64,000 bases of DNA from Collinsella sp. An307. Lineage in GTDB: Bacteria; Actinomycetota; Coriobacteriia; Coriobacteriales; Coriobacteriaceae. The translations under genes were made by a program, and so were the position numbers. Below, piece after piece: positions 42,247 through 49,855 of the stretch. Below the pieces are notes generated by a model, which had not been told where the DNA came from, ran no database searches, and saw nothing but the letters and a program-made list of their open reading frames with translations. Location of the stretch: positions 62,001-126,000 of the forward strand of contig NZ_NFIP01000002.1 of assembly GCF_002161805.1 (NCBI RefSeq), in the 5' to 3' direction. Within the stretch, counting starts at the first letter, position 1; each line of letters starts with the position of its first letter.

Positions 42247-42311
42247 GTGCTAGCGGCGTTCATATTCTGGAGTCGATTAGCGTGCGGCCTTTTCGGCAGA
42301 TAGCGCGTTTA

Positions 42312-42349
42312 GGTGCCCGTACCGCCTCTTCTTAAGCGGTGCGGGCACC
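42312..42349 (+). terminator. Terminator-like hairpin after the aldo/keto reductase gene
   Basis: GGTGCCCGTACCGC (42312-42325) pairs with GCGGTGCGGGCACC (42336-42349), 14 pairs with one G-U, loop CTCTTCTTAA. It lacks a U-run downstream but is very stable. It lies 65 bp after the stop codon. Confidence 0.55.
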
Positions 42350-42387
42350 GTTGCTATGAACGCATGATTGCTTTTATAACCGTGCGA

Positions 42388-42602
42388 TTATGGCTGCTGC
42401 TTCTTTTTGTGCCGATTTCCCAGGAACCAACCTCCGACCATGAAAACGATGGCAAAGGCCGTCAGCATCATAATCTCGTTTCGGTATGCTTGCGCTCCCA
42501 GTTCGAGATGGTTTACCGGCTGACGTAGCAGGATTTTGCGAGGTCGTCCTGTAGGAGTCCTGCCGCTTCGCGGTGCTCGCGTATGTGTTGTCCAACGTTC
42601 AT
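42388..42602 (-). pseudogene. Broken XRE-family regulator with membrane tail
   Basis: From ATG 42602 (ribosome site GAGGAGG) the frame reads MNVGQHIREHREAAGLLQDD then LAKSCYVSR and stops at TAA (42513-42515). It continues in frame as TISNWERKHTETRL and ends again. The paralogue at 52939 reads CFVSRQTLSNWERNKT, so the first stop replaces Gln (CAA to TAA). Another frame then gives a membrane-helix tail (MLTAFAIVFMVGGWFLGNRHKKKQQP is split here for length: MLTAFAIVFMVGG, WFLGNRHKKK), implying a frameshift or internal deletion. It is decayed, next to a toxin-antitoxin module. Confidence 0.75.
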
Positions 42603-42681
42603 GCGCGCCTCCTCGCATTTGAGGTTCCGCATTGCCTGACCTCAGCATACCCCCAGGCCGCACGGCAGCTTGCGGCGTCGC

Positions 42682-42706
42682 GTCAAAAGGCTTTGACATT
42701 GTCAAA
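42682..42706. promoter_or_regulatory. XRE-type operator: GTCAAA/TTTGAC dyads
   Basis: GTCAAA-AGGC-TTTGAC (42682-42697) overlaps TTTGACA-T-TGTCAAA (42692-42706), giving three alternating half-sites. It lies 80 bp upstream of the broken XRE gene. The same dyad GTCAAA-N4-TTTGAC is found about 100 bp upstream of the intact XRE gene at 53625. This is best explained as the autoregulatory operator of this XRE group. Confidence 0.6.
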
Positions 42707-42730
42707 ATGGGGGACATAGCTCCCATTCAC

Positions 42731-42754
42731 CTTCTGTATACTTGTATACAGAAG
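42731..42754. promoter_or_regulatory. Perfect palindromic operator of the RelB/PIN module
   Basis: CTTCTGTATAC (42731-42741), centre TT, GTATACAGAAG (42744-42754): a perfect dyad with 11-base arms. It contains a TATACT -10 (42737-42742) and ends on the ribosome site. Such a site would let the ribbon-helix-helix antitoxin, with or without toxin, shut its own promoter. Confidence 0.75.
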
Positions 42755-42767
42755 GGAAGTGATCGGT

Positions 42768-43055
42768 ATGGCGACATCGGTTGTGTCCGGAAGGGTGGAC
42801 GATGCGGTGCGGGCGCGGGCGGACGCGGTTATTCGTGCGGCGGGTTTTTCAGTAGCGGATGTAATTCGAGTCGTATGGGAGAACATCGCGCGCACAGGCG
42901 TTGTTCCCGTCGTAGAAGACACTGCGCAAAATACCCCGGTCACTGACCCATGGGACGCGTTCATGGCGTTCCGCTCGGCGCTTCCCGAGTCCCCGTGGCT
43001 AGCGACGCTCTCTGACCAAGAGATGAAAGACGTGATTGCGAGCAGATATGAGTAG
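42768..43055 (+). CDS. RelB/DinJ-type antitoxin partnered with a PIN toxin
   Basis: 95 residues. MATSVVSGRVDDAVRARADAVIRAAGFSVADVIRVVWENIARTG is the ribbon-helix-helix of the RelB/DinJ family; the C-terminus (NTPVTDPWDAFMAFRS...) would bind the toxin. ATG 42768 lies about ten bases after AAGGGAAG; a GTG at 42759 is in frame but too close to that site. The gene overlaps the PIN toxin gene by eight bases. A perfect palindrome covers its promoter. Confidence 0.85.
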   Translation: MATSVVSGRVDDAVRARADAVIRAAGFSVADVIRVVWENIARTGVVPVVEDTAQNTPVTDPWDAFMAFRSALPESPWLATLSDQEMKDVIASRYE

Positions 43056-43545
43056 GCGGGATGGGTTTCGCATCCTGCTTGATACGAGCATCATTTTGGA
43101 TGCGGTGTGTCCTGCCCGCCCACAGTCAAAGGAGGCTTGCCTCGTTCTCAGGCGTTGCAGCAGCGAGGGTGACATGGGGTTTGTGACCTCGGGCTCGCTC
43201 AAAGATGCCTACTATGTCCTGTCCAAGCAATATGGGGAGCCTGCTGCGCGTGCAGCGGTGCACCACCTAATGGGCCTTCTGATAGTTGCTCCCACGAGTA
43301 CAGAAGACTGCCTCATGTCGCTTGAGTCCAATGAACCGGACTTTGAGGACGGGCTCATTCGTGCTTGTGCGGAACTGAACGACATGGATTTCATCATCAC
43401 GCGGGATGAAGCGGCCTTTCGCAAGTCAAAGGTCCGCGCCGTAGACTGCGCGGAGTACCTTTCCATCTGCGACGAGACTGATGCCGATTTGCTTGCGAGG
43501 CTTGGATTCAGCCCTAACGCCCTTGTGCAGAACGGCGCTCAGTAG
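43048..43545 (+). CDS. PIN-domain ribonuclease toxin (VapC-like)
   Basis: 165 residues, somewhat longer than typical VapC. Metal-binding acids: D12 (ILLDTSIILD), D53 (SLKDAYYVL), D101 (EPDFEDGLIRACAEL) and D120 (FIITRDEAAF), the expected spacing of a PIN nuclease. It overlaps the antitoxin gene by eight bases. A RelB-type antitoxin with a PIN toxin is a mixed pairing. Its end overlaps the convergent LUD gene by seven bases. Confidence 0.88.
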   Translation: MSRRDGFRILLDTSIILDAVCPARPQSKEACLVLRRCSSEGDMGFVTSGSLKDAYYVLSKQYGEPAARAAVHHLMGLLIVAPTSTEDCLMSLESNEPDFEDGLIRACAELNDMDFIITRDEAAFRKSKVRAVDCAEYLSICDETDADLLARLGFSPNALVQNGAQ

Positions 43546-44189
43546 CCGAGTTCCTCGCCAATAAGGACGACCTTGATACGGCCGGGGTGGCGCGAATGGC
43601 GCGTGACCACGACGTTGCAGCACATGCACTTGCGTGCGTGGCAGTCGATGCAGGCGCCCGTGAGCTCACAGGGCGTGCTCGTGTGAAGCCGCTCGGCGTT
43701 GAGCGGGCAGACGGTGGTGTGGATGCGTTTGATGCCGGCGTCCACGTCTGCCACGATCTTGTTCATTCCTACCAGCACCACCACGTGCTCGGGCCCGTGC
43801 AGAAGAAGCGAGCAGCGGTCGGAGTTGCCGTCGATGTTCACGAGCTCGCCGTTTAAGGTGAGGGCGTTGGCGCTCATGAAGAACCAGTCCGCCGTGGTGC
43901 GCGCCTGCCACATGGCGCGCTTCTCGTCAGCGGTGGTCGCGCGCGTACGGTCGAGCATGCGGTAGGTGCTCGCGCGAACGAGGGCCGCCTTCATGCCCGA
44001 CTCGGTGAAGGTCTCACTGCCGCCCCAGGTGATCGAGTCGCCGTCGTGGAGCCAGGAGCGGACGATATCGATGGCGTCTGCACGCGATGCGGCCCAGTAG
44101 CCCTCCATGTTGTTGCGCTCGAGTTTCTTGATGACAACCTTCGCCGTCTTTTTCCACGATGCAAGGGTCGTGGTGGTGCGCTCTGCCAT
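43539..44189 (-). CDS. LUD-domain protein (lactate utilisation-like)
   Basis: 216 residues of the LUD (formerly DUF162) family: DGDSITWGGSETFTESGM, WFFMSANALTLNGELVNIDGNSDR, and LLLHGPEHVVVLVGMNKIVADVDAGIKRI. The C-terminus adds cysteines in ACIDCHARKCMCCNVV, which could hold an iron-sulphur cluster. LutC and LutB carry this domain in lactate oxidation, but stand-alone relatives like this have no proven role and no lut genes adjoin. Start 44189 behind GGAGGGG; the open frame extends upstream without a site. Confidence 0.9.
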   Translation of the reverse strand: MAERTTTTLASWKKTAKVVIKKLERNNMEGYWAASRADAIDIVRSWLHDGDSITWGGSETFTESGMKAALVRASTYRMLDRTRATTADEKRAMWQARTTADWFFMSANALTLNGELVNIDGNSDRCSLLLHGPEHVVVLVGMNKIVADVDAGIKRIHTTVCPLNAERLHTSTPCELTGACIDCHARKCMCCNVVVTRHSRHPGRIKVVLIGEELGY

Positions 44190-44367
44190 GCCTGCTCCCC
44201 TCCGGGGTCGCGCCGCGCCCGGAGGGTGGGCGGCCCGTAGTTGCGATAGGTGCATATAGGCATATCCTACCCAGCTCGCTATACTGGAATGCCAATCAAA
44301 CCGGTAAACGGGCCAGCGGCAGGATGCAAGCCGGCACGCGGCAACCCTGCCATCTTGAGAGGAACCC

Positions 44368-45507
44368 ATGGACCAGTCGCTTTTCCGCTACGACGTTATC
44401 GCCGAAGATCCTTTGACCCATGCGCGCGCGGGTGTGCTTCACACGCCGCACGGCGATATCGAGACCCCCATCTTCATGCCTGTGGGAACCAAGGCCACGG
44501 TCAAGGGCATCCCGTGGGAGACGGTGCGCGACTTGGGCGCGCAGATTGTGCTCTCCAACACCTATCACCTGGCCATGCGCCCCGGTGCCGACCTTATTGC
44601 CGAGGCGGGCGGGCTGCACAAGTTCATGAACTGGCACCATCCGATCCTCACGGACTCGGGCGGATTCCAGGTCTTCAGCCATGGCGACGCGGTCAAGCTT
44701 TCCAACGAGGGCGTGCGCTTCATTGCAACCGACTACGACGGCAGCCACGTCTTCTGGACGCCTGAGGACAACATGGCCATCGCCCAGAAGCTGGGAAGCG
44801 ACATTTGCATGCAGCTCGACCAGTGCATCGGCTATCCTGCCGAGCGCCGCGACGTGGAGCGTGCTATGGACCTGTCGAGTCGCTGGGCGGAGCGCTGCTA
44901 TAAGGCGCATACGCGTCCCGACCAGGCGCTCTTTGGCATCGTGCAGGGCGGTATGCATCTTGATTTGCGCGTACGCTCGCTCGAGCGCCTGGAGGAGATG
45001 GGCGACTTCCCGGGCTATGGCATCGGTGGCTATTCGGTGGGCGAGGACCACGAGACCATGTTCGAGTCGCTCGAGCCGCTCGCTGCCGAGTACATGCCGC
45101 GCACCAAGCCGCGCTACCTTATGGGCGTGGGCAACCCCACCACGCTCGTGCGCGGGGTCGCCTGCGGTATCGATATGTTTGACTGCGTGCTGCCCACGCG
45201 TACCGGGCGCATGGGGTCTGCCTTTAGCCATGAGGGCCGCCTGAACTTCCGCAACGCCCGTTTTGCGCGCGACCTCGGCCCCATTGATCCTCAGTGCACC
45301 TGCCCGGTCTGCACGGGCGGCTACACCCGTGCGCACATCCGCCACATGGTCACGCAGCATGAGATGCTCGGCGGCATCCTGCTCTCGATGCACAACATCT
45401 ACTTCCTGCTTAACCTCATGCGCGAGGCGCGCGAGGCCATCATCGCGGGTACCTATGGGGAGTTCGTTCGCTCTTGGATGGACTCGCCCGCGGCGGCGGA
45501 TTACTAA
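44368..45507 (+). CDS. tgt: tRNA-guanine transglycosylase Tgt
   Basis: 379 residues. It swaps guanine-34 for preQ1 (or queuine) in tRNAs with GUN anticodons, the step before QueA. LTDSGGFQVFS holds the substrate-binding Asp, and DCVLPTRTGRMG the nucleophile Asp; the zinc site is CTCPVCTGGYTRAHIRHM with the later H. ATG at 44368 behind GAGAGG; TATACT at 44280-44285 is a likely -10. The 80-base leader forms a GGCAGG/CCTGCC hairpin but matches no preQ1 riboswitch. It overlaps the DUF2252 gene by one base. Confidence 0.97.
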   Translation: MDQSLFRYDVIAEDPLTHARAGVLHTPHGDIETPIFMPVGTKATVKGIPWETVRDLGAQIVLSNTYHLAMRPGADLIAEAGGLHKFMNWHHPILTDSGGFQVFSHGDAVKLSNEGVRFIATDYDGSHVFWTPEDNMAIAQKLGSDICMQLDQCIGYPAERRDVERAMDLSSRWAERCYKAHTRPDQALFGIVQGGMHLDLRVRSLERLEEMGDFPGYGIGGYSVGEDHETMFESLEPLAAEYMPRTKPRYLMGVGNPTTLVRGVACGIDMFDCVLPTRTGRMGSAFSHEGRLNFRNARFARDLGPIDPQCTCPVCTGGYTRAHIRHMVTQHEMLGGILLSMHNIYFLLNLMREAREAIIAGTYGEFVRSWMDSPAAADY

Positions 45508-46970
45508 TGGGCGCCGTGCCACGGGTGTCGCCCGATCGCCGTGACCGCGGGACGCGTGAGGAGCGCGTGGCGCGCGGCAGACTGGCGGCTTCACGCTGCC
45601 CTATCGAGGCGCTCGCGTCGTGGGGTCTCCGTCAGGACGGCGCTTCGGCCATCGCACTGCTTGAGGAACAGTCTGCTACGCGCGTGGCGGACCTCATCCC
45701 CATACGCTACGGCCGCATGAGCGCCTCTGCCTTTGCGTTCTTCCGCGGCTCGGCGATCATCATGGCAAGCGACCTTGCCACGCGCCCCGTCACCGGCATC
45801 GAGGTGCAGGCGGTGGGTGACGCGCATATCGCCAACTTCGGCATGTTCTTGAGCCCCACACGCCACCTGGTCTTTGATATCAACGACTTCGACGAGACGG
45901 CGCCGGGTCCCTGGGAGTGGGACGTCTGCCGTCTTGCGGCGAGCATCGAGATCTGCGGCCGCGCGCGCGGCTTCTCGCGCCACGACCGCCGCGTTGCCGT
46001 GCGCGCCTGCGCCAAGGCCTATGCGCGAGCGATGGCCGACTTTGCCGAGATGGGGGAGCTCGATGTATGGCATGCCCACCTCGACCTCGATGAGGTGGTC
46101 ACGCGCTTTGAGGACGAGATGAGCGGCAAAGAGAGCCGGACGCTTCGTCGGGCCATGGAGAAGGCGCGTTCCAAGAACAGCGCTCGTGCCGTGGAGAAGC
46201 TTGCGCGCGTCGAGGGCGGAAGGCTTCGCTTTGAGATGCGTCCGCCCGAGCTCGTGCCGCTCTCCGAGCACCACGGCTACCGCGATACCGTGGAGCTCTC
46301 CCACGCGCTCATGGTTCTTATGCGCCGCTACTTCGACAGCCTCTCCTACGACCGGCGCTTTCTGCTCAACCGCTACCGTTACCAGGATGCGGCGCAAAAG
46401 GTCGTGGGCGTGGGAAGCGTCGGCACGCGCGCATGGGCGGTGCTGCTCGCGGGCAAGGACGCCGACGATCCCTTGGTTATGCAGGTCAAAGAGGCGCAGA
46501 CCTCGGTTGTGGAGCGTTTCTGGCGTCCCGCGGGGTTTGCGAGCGCCGGTGAGCGCGTGGTCGAGGGCCAGCGCCTGATCCAATCAACGGCGGACATTCT
46601 ACTAGGCTGGACGAGCGTCGAGAACCCGCTCGGCGAGCACCGCGACTACTACGTGCGACAGCTCTGGAACGGCAAGGGGTCGATTGATCTCGAGGGTATC
46701 GGCGTGGAAGGGTTGCATTCGACGGCGCGCCTCTGCGCCTGGGCGCTTGCGCACGCGCACGCGCGCACGGGCGACGGTGTTGCCATCGCGGCGTATACGG
46801 GCTACGGACTTTCCAAGAAAGAACTGCGCGCCGCGGAGGATGCATTTGCCGACGCGCTCGCCGACTTCGCCCACGCTTACGCGGACCAAAACGAGGCGGA
46901 TTACCGCCTGTTCTGCGACCTGATTACGGCAGGGGAGCTTCCCTGCGCCTCCGAGGGCGCGGCAAAATAG
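45507..46970 (+). CDS. DUF2252 domain protein
   Basis: 487 residues. RYGRMSASAFAFFRGSA, VGDAHIANFGMF, DINDFDETAPGPWEWDVCRLAAS and VGVGSVGTRAWAVLLAG are the conserved blocks of DUF2252. The VGDAH..NFG and DFDE motifs resemble the catalytic loop and metal site of the APH/HipA-like kinase fold, so a small-molecule or protein kinase is an inference. It starts on TAATG shared with the tgt stop, so it is translationally coupled to tgt, though no role in tRNA modification is known. Confidence 0.85.
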   Translation: MGAVPRVSPDRRDRGTREERVARGRLAASRCPIEALASWGLRQDGASAIALLEEQSATRVADLIPIRYGRMSASAFAFFRGSAIIMASDLATRPVTGIEVQAVGDAHIANFGMFLSPTRHLVFDINDFDETAPGPWEWDVCRLAASIEICGRARGFSRHDRRVAVRACAKAYARAMADFAEMGELDVWHAHLDLDEVVTRFEDEMSGKESRTLRRAMEKARSKNSARAVEKLARVEGGRLRFEMRPPELVPLSEHHGYRDTVELSHALMVLMRRYFDSLSYDRRFLLNRYRYQDAAQKVVGVGSVGTRAWAVLLAGKDADDPLVMQVKEAQTSVVERFWRPAGFASAGERVVEGQRLIQSTADILLGWTSVENPLGEHRDYYVRQLWNGKGSIDLEGIGVEGLHSTARLCAWALAHAHARTGDGVAIAAYTGYGLSKKELRAAEDAFADALADFAHAYADQNEADYRLFCDLITAGELPCASEGAAK

Positions 46971-47016
46971 GGACGGCAGACAGGGGGGGCAGGCCCAGAC
47001 CGTTTCCGGGAAACGG

Positions 47017-48414
47017 CTACCCGTCTAGGTCGGCAAGCTCGCCGAGGTCGGCGAGGTCGAGCGCGCTCGCGTCCACAAGGGATTCCTCTGCCGCGGCCTG
47101 CCCCGCCTGCGTGGTGGGGATGGTCCCTGCGAGCTGCCCTTTGATGCTCTCGGCGCGCAGGCGGCAGAAGGTTTCGAGCGCGCTCACGCCTTCGAGGAAC
47201 TCCTCATAGGTGACGTAGGCGGTGGCATCGTTTTGCACGTAGGGCGCGATGAGCTCGCGCGCCTGCGCAATCGTTTGCGTGAGGCGCCCGCTGTCCACGA
47301 TGCCCTCGACCAACTCGCTGAGGTAGCCGTGGTAGCGCTCGCGGTAAGCGGGGTCGGCCATGAGACGGTAGAAGAGCGGGCGCTCGGAGATGACCTCACT
47401 TGCCGCCGGCTCATCGATGGGGAGGTTCACGTACGGTCCTGCTTCATCGGGCAGCTCGGCGCGGCCAAGCGCATAGGTCCCAAAGGCAAGGTTATAGTCC
47501 CACGGGAGCATCGCTATGCGGCCGTCCTGTTCGTAGAGCAGGTAGTTGTGACCGGTCGAGCCCAGGTAGCTGTCGAGGTTTGCGCAGAAGACCTGTGCGG
47601 CAAAGTAGCGCAGCGTCGTGTCCACATCGACCGCCTGCTCGAGGTTCTCGCCCGCATTGAGGTGTCGCAGCGCATCTATCAGGCGCTCTTGCGCCCCCGC
47701 ATCGGAACGCACGAGGGCTTGGTCGAAGATGCCCGGATAGAGCGCGGGATCGTTGCCGATATAGCGCAACGCCACGTCGGCGTTCTCATCCTCGAGCGAG
47801 CGGTAGTCGGGTTTGTAGAGCGCGCCGTGGGCGTCGCCCCATTGGCGCCGGGCGAAGGCGTCTTCGGGCTCCTCGACGGCGAGATAGAGACCGTGCGGCT
47901 CGCCGTTGACGGTAACGTTGGCAAAGCTCGATGCCGGGGCGGGCACGCCCATGTCGCGCATGAGGCCGAGCGCTACGTAGGTCTTGAGGTAGCTGTTGTC
48001 CTGGAAGGACGCGTCGAGCGACAGCTTGTCGAGCCCGTGGTAGGTGAGTCCGCTGTCGTAATGGTCGAACTCCACCTTCATGCTGAAGCGCGACAGACCG
48101 CGCTTTGTCACGTGGCCGAGCGAGTTGTTGCCCTTGGCGCGCAGGCCCACATTGGCGAAGTGCTCCCCGTCGATAGTCAGCGCTGCGCGCACGTATTGCT
48201 CAGCTCCGGCTGCCGCGACGAATCCGTCCCAGTCATCCACCTGTATATCGATCGCATGGACGCGGTCGGTAGTGAAAAGCCACTCGAGGTAGTCGTCATG
48301 GCGCTCGGGCTCGATGACTCCCGTGCGCCCCGCCAGCCAGAGGCCAGCCACAAGGGCGATGCCCGCGGCGAGCGCGACGAGGCAGACGACGTCGAGGACG
48401 TGCTCGCGACGCAT
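47017..48414 (-). CDS. CotH-family kinase-like protein, membrane-anchored
   Basis: 465 residues. An N-terminal membrane helix (LVALAAGIALVAGLWLAG) precedes the CotH domain: VGLRAKGNNSL, FDHYDSGLTYHGLDKLSLDASFQD, SYLKTYVALGLMRDMGVPAP, and YEQDGRIAMLPWDYNLAFGTY with the Asp of the DxN-like motif. CotH proteins are atypical protein kinases. The domain would lie outside the cell. The start at 48414 follows AGGGA. It is the last gene of a four-gene operon after RsgI-like, VTC and DUF4956 genes. Confidence 0.9.
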   Translation of the reverse strand: MRREHVLDVVCLVALAAGIALVAGLWLAGRTGVIEPERHDDYLEWLFTTDRVHAIDIQVDDWDGFVAAAGAEQYVRAALTIDGEHFANVGLRAKGNNSLGHVTKRGLSRFSMKVEFDHYDSGLTYHGLDKLSLDASFQDNSYLKTYVALGLMRDMGVPAPASSFANVTVNGEPHGLYLAVEEPEDAFARRQWGDAHGALYKPDYRSLEDENADVALRYIGNDPALYPGIFDQALVRSDAGAQERLIDALRHLNAGENLEQAVDVDTTLRYFAAQVFCANLDSYLGSTGHNYLLYEQDGRIAMLPWDYNLAFGTYALGRAELPDEAGPYVNLPIDEPAASEVISERPLFYRLMADPAYRERYHGYLSELVEGIVDSGRLTQTIAQARELIAPYVQNDATAYVTYEEFLEGVSALETFCRLRAESIKGQLAGTIPTTQAGQAAAEESLVDASALDLADLGELADLDG

Positions 48415-48418
48415 GACG

Positions 48419-49090
48419 CTATCCCTGGTAGTCGCCATTGTAGGAGACGAGCAGGGCCTCGCTGACCTCTTCGAGGGCGTTGAGATCCGTGACGATATCG
48501 GTCTTGCCGTCGGCGAGGCGCACCTCGTAGGTAAGGTCGACGGCATCGCCCGTCACCTGCTTGGCCTTGAGGCTCTGTGCGCGCGTGCCCGCCTTGATGA
48601 GGCCCTCGACGGTGAGTTCCGCCTTGCCGTCCGCACAGCGGACCACGAGTAGGTAGGGACGGTCCGCGCCGCCGCGACCCGAGAGGAGCAGCAGCACGAG
48701 TCCGATGAAGACGCAGCCGAATGTGGCGAGGAAGAGAAGCCCTGCCGCGAGCACGATGCCCGTGGCGATGCTCCAGAAGAGAAAGACGATGTCGAGCGGC
48801 TCTTTCACCGGCGTGCGAAAGCGCACGATGGACAGGGCGCCCACCATGCCGAGCGAAAGGAGGACGTTGCTCGACACCGCCAGGATGACAAGCGTCGTCA
48901 CCAGGGTGATCGCCACGAGGCACACGCCAAAGGTGGTCGAGTACATGATGCCCGTGGTTGTCTTGCGGTAGATGAGAAAGATGAACAGGCCGAGCGCGCA
49001 GGCGAGAAGCATCGCCACGATCATGTCGAGCATGGGCACGGCGTCCATGCGGTCGAGGAATGCGGAAGTGAAGATGTCGTTGAAGCCCAT
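48419..49090 (-). CDS. DUF4956 membrane protein
   Basis: 223 residues. Three or four membrane helices with the conserved block SLGMVGALSIVRFRTPVKEPLDIVFLFWSIATG, which marks DUF4956, followed by a cytosolic C-terminal domain (YLLVVRCADGKAELTVEG...). The family is found with VTC and CotH genes in many bacteria and may help place or export the polymer made by VTC; this is inference. Start 49090 behind GAGGA; four bases separate it from the CotH gene. Confidence 0.9.
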   Translation of the reverse strand: MGFNDIFTSAFLDRMDAVPMLDMIVAMLLACALGLFIFLIYRKTTTGIMYSTTFGVCLVAITLVTTLVILAVSSNVLLSLGMVGALSIVRFRTPVKEPLDIVFLFWSIATGIVLAAGLLFLATFGCVFIGLVLLLLSGRGGADRPYLLVVRCADGKAELTVEGLIKAGTRAQSLKAKQVTGDAVDLTYEVRLADGKTDIVTDLNALEEVSEALLVSYNGDYQG

Positions 49091-49117
49091 GGGGTCCTCG
49101 TTTCTGGTTGGGGGCGG

Positions 49118-49849
49118 CTACTCATAGCGGCGTGCGAGCGCGTATTTGGACCACGCCGTCCGCGCGGTCGACGTGCTCGCGGCGCCGGCGATCCAGTCGG
49201 GTAGGTAGGCGTCGTACTTAACCTCCACGACCGCCTCGCCGGGCGCAGCGGGGATCATGAGGGGGTTCTCGGCAAAGAAGGCGTCGGGACGGGCGCAAAC
49301 GCGCACCGCGGTATCGATGGTGACGCGGACATTGCCCGCGCGGTAGCGGAAGGCCTCGCGTTCGTAGATGACGACGGCCTTGGGCGCGAGCAGCCGACTT
49401 TTTGTGAGCTGACAGAACTCGATGCCCACCGTCCCCGGCGCATCGTTTGTGTCGGAGAGCGCTTCGAGCAAGGCGGGCTCGATGACGCCGCCTTCGGCAA
49501 GAAGATACGCCTGCGCGAGGTTGAGCGGCTCTTTGTGCTTCTGTCCGAGACCGTTTCGCTTCGTCTTCTTCTCGAGGTGTATCGGGCATCCGTTGGCACC
49601 GACGTCATTTCCGTAGGTGCGCAGGCGCCATTTGGCGCGGGTGCTTACCCCCTCGTGCTTCTCGCGTAAGGCATCGTCAAAGGGGGTGTCGAAGTAGAGG
49701 CTCCGCACCGTGTAGCGGCCGTCCGGCCCGGCGTGCCCGTCCCGGGGGAGGAGCGCGCCGAGCCGGCGTGAGATGACGATCGCCTCGCCTGCCGGAATGC
49801 CGAATTTCAGCTCATGGCGATACTGCGGGTTCGCAAGGGTCGTGCTCAT
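49118..49849 (-). CDS. VTC-domain polyphosphate polymerase
   Basis: 243 residues. The tunnel-forming triphosphate tunnel metalloenzyme fold of VTC4: YRHELKFGIP (Lys), YTVRSLYFDTPFDDALREK, STRAKWRLRTYG, IHLEKKTKRNGLGQK (basic), and VVEVKYDAYLPDWI (metal-binding acid). In yeast the domain makes polyphosphate from ATP while passing it through the membrane; bacterial single-domain forms are less studied. No clear ribosome site; it follows the RsgI-like gene by six bases and is likely translated by coupling. Confidence 0.92.
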   Translation of the reverse strand: MSTTLANPQYRHELKFGIPAGEAIVISRRLGALLPRDGHAGPDGRYTVRSLYFDTPFDDALREKHEGVSTRAKWRLRTYGNDVGANGCPIHLEKKTKRNGLGQKHKEPLNLAQAYLLAEGGVIEPALLEALSDTNDAPGTVGIEFCQLTKSRLLAPKAVVIYEREAFRYRAGNVRVTIDTAVRVCARPDAFFAENPLMIPAAPGEAVVEVKYDAYLPDWIAGAASTSTARTAWSKYALARRYE

Positions 49850-49855
49850 AGGGCG

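Noticed and set aside
44290-44367. preQ1 riboswitch before tgt
   Set aside because: The leader has a hairpin, but no preQ1-I, -II or -III conserved core can be recognised.
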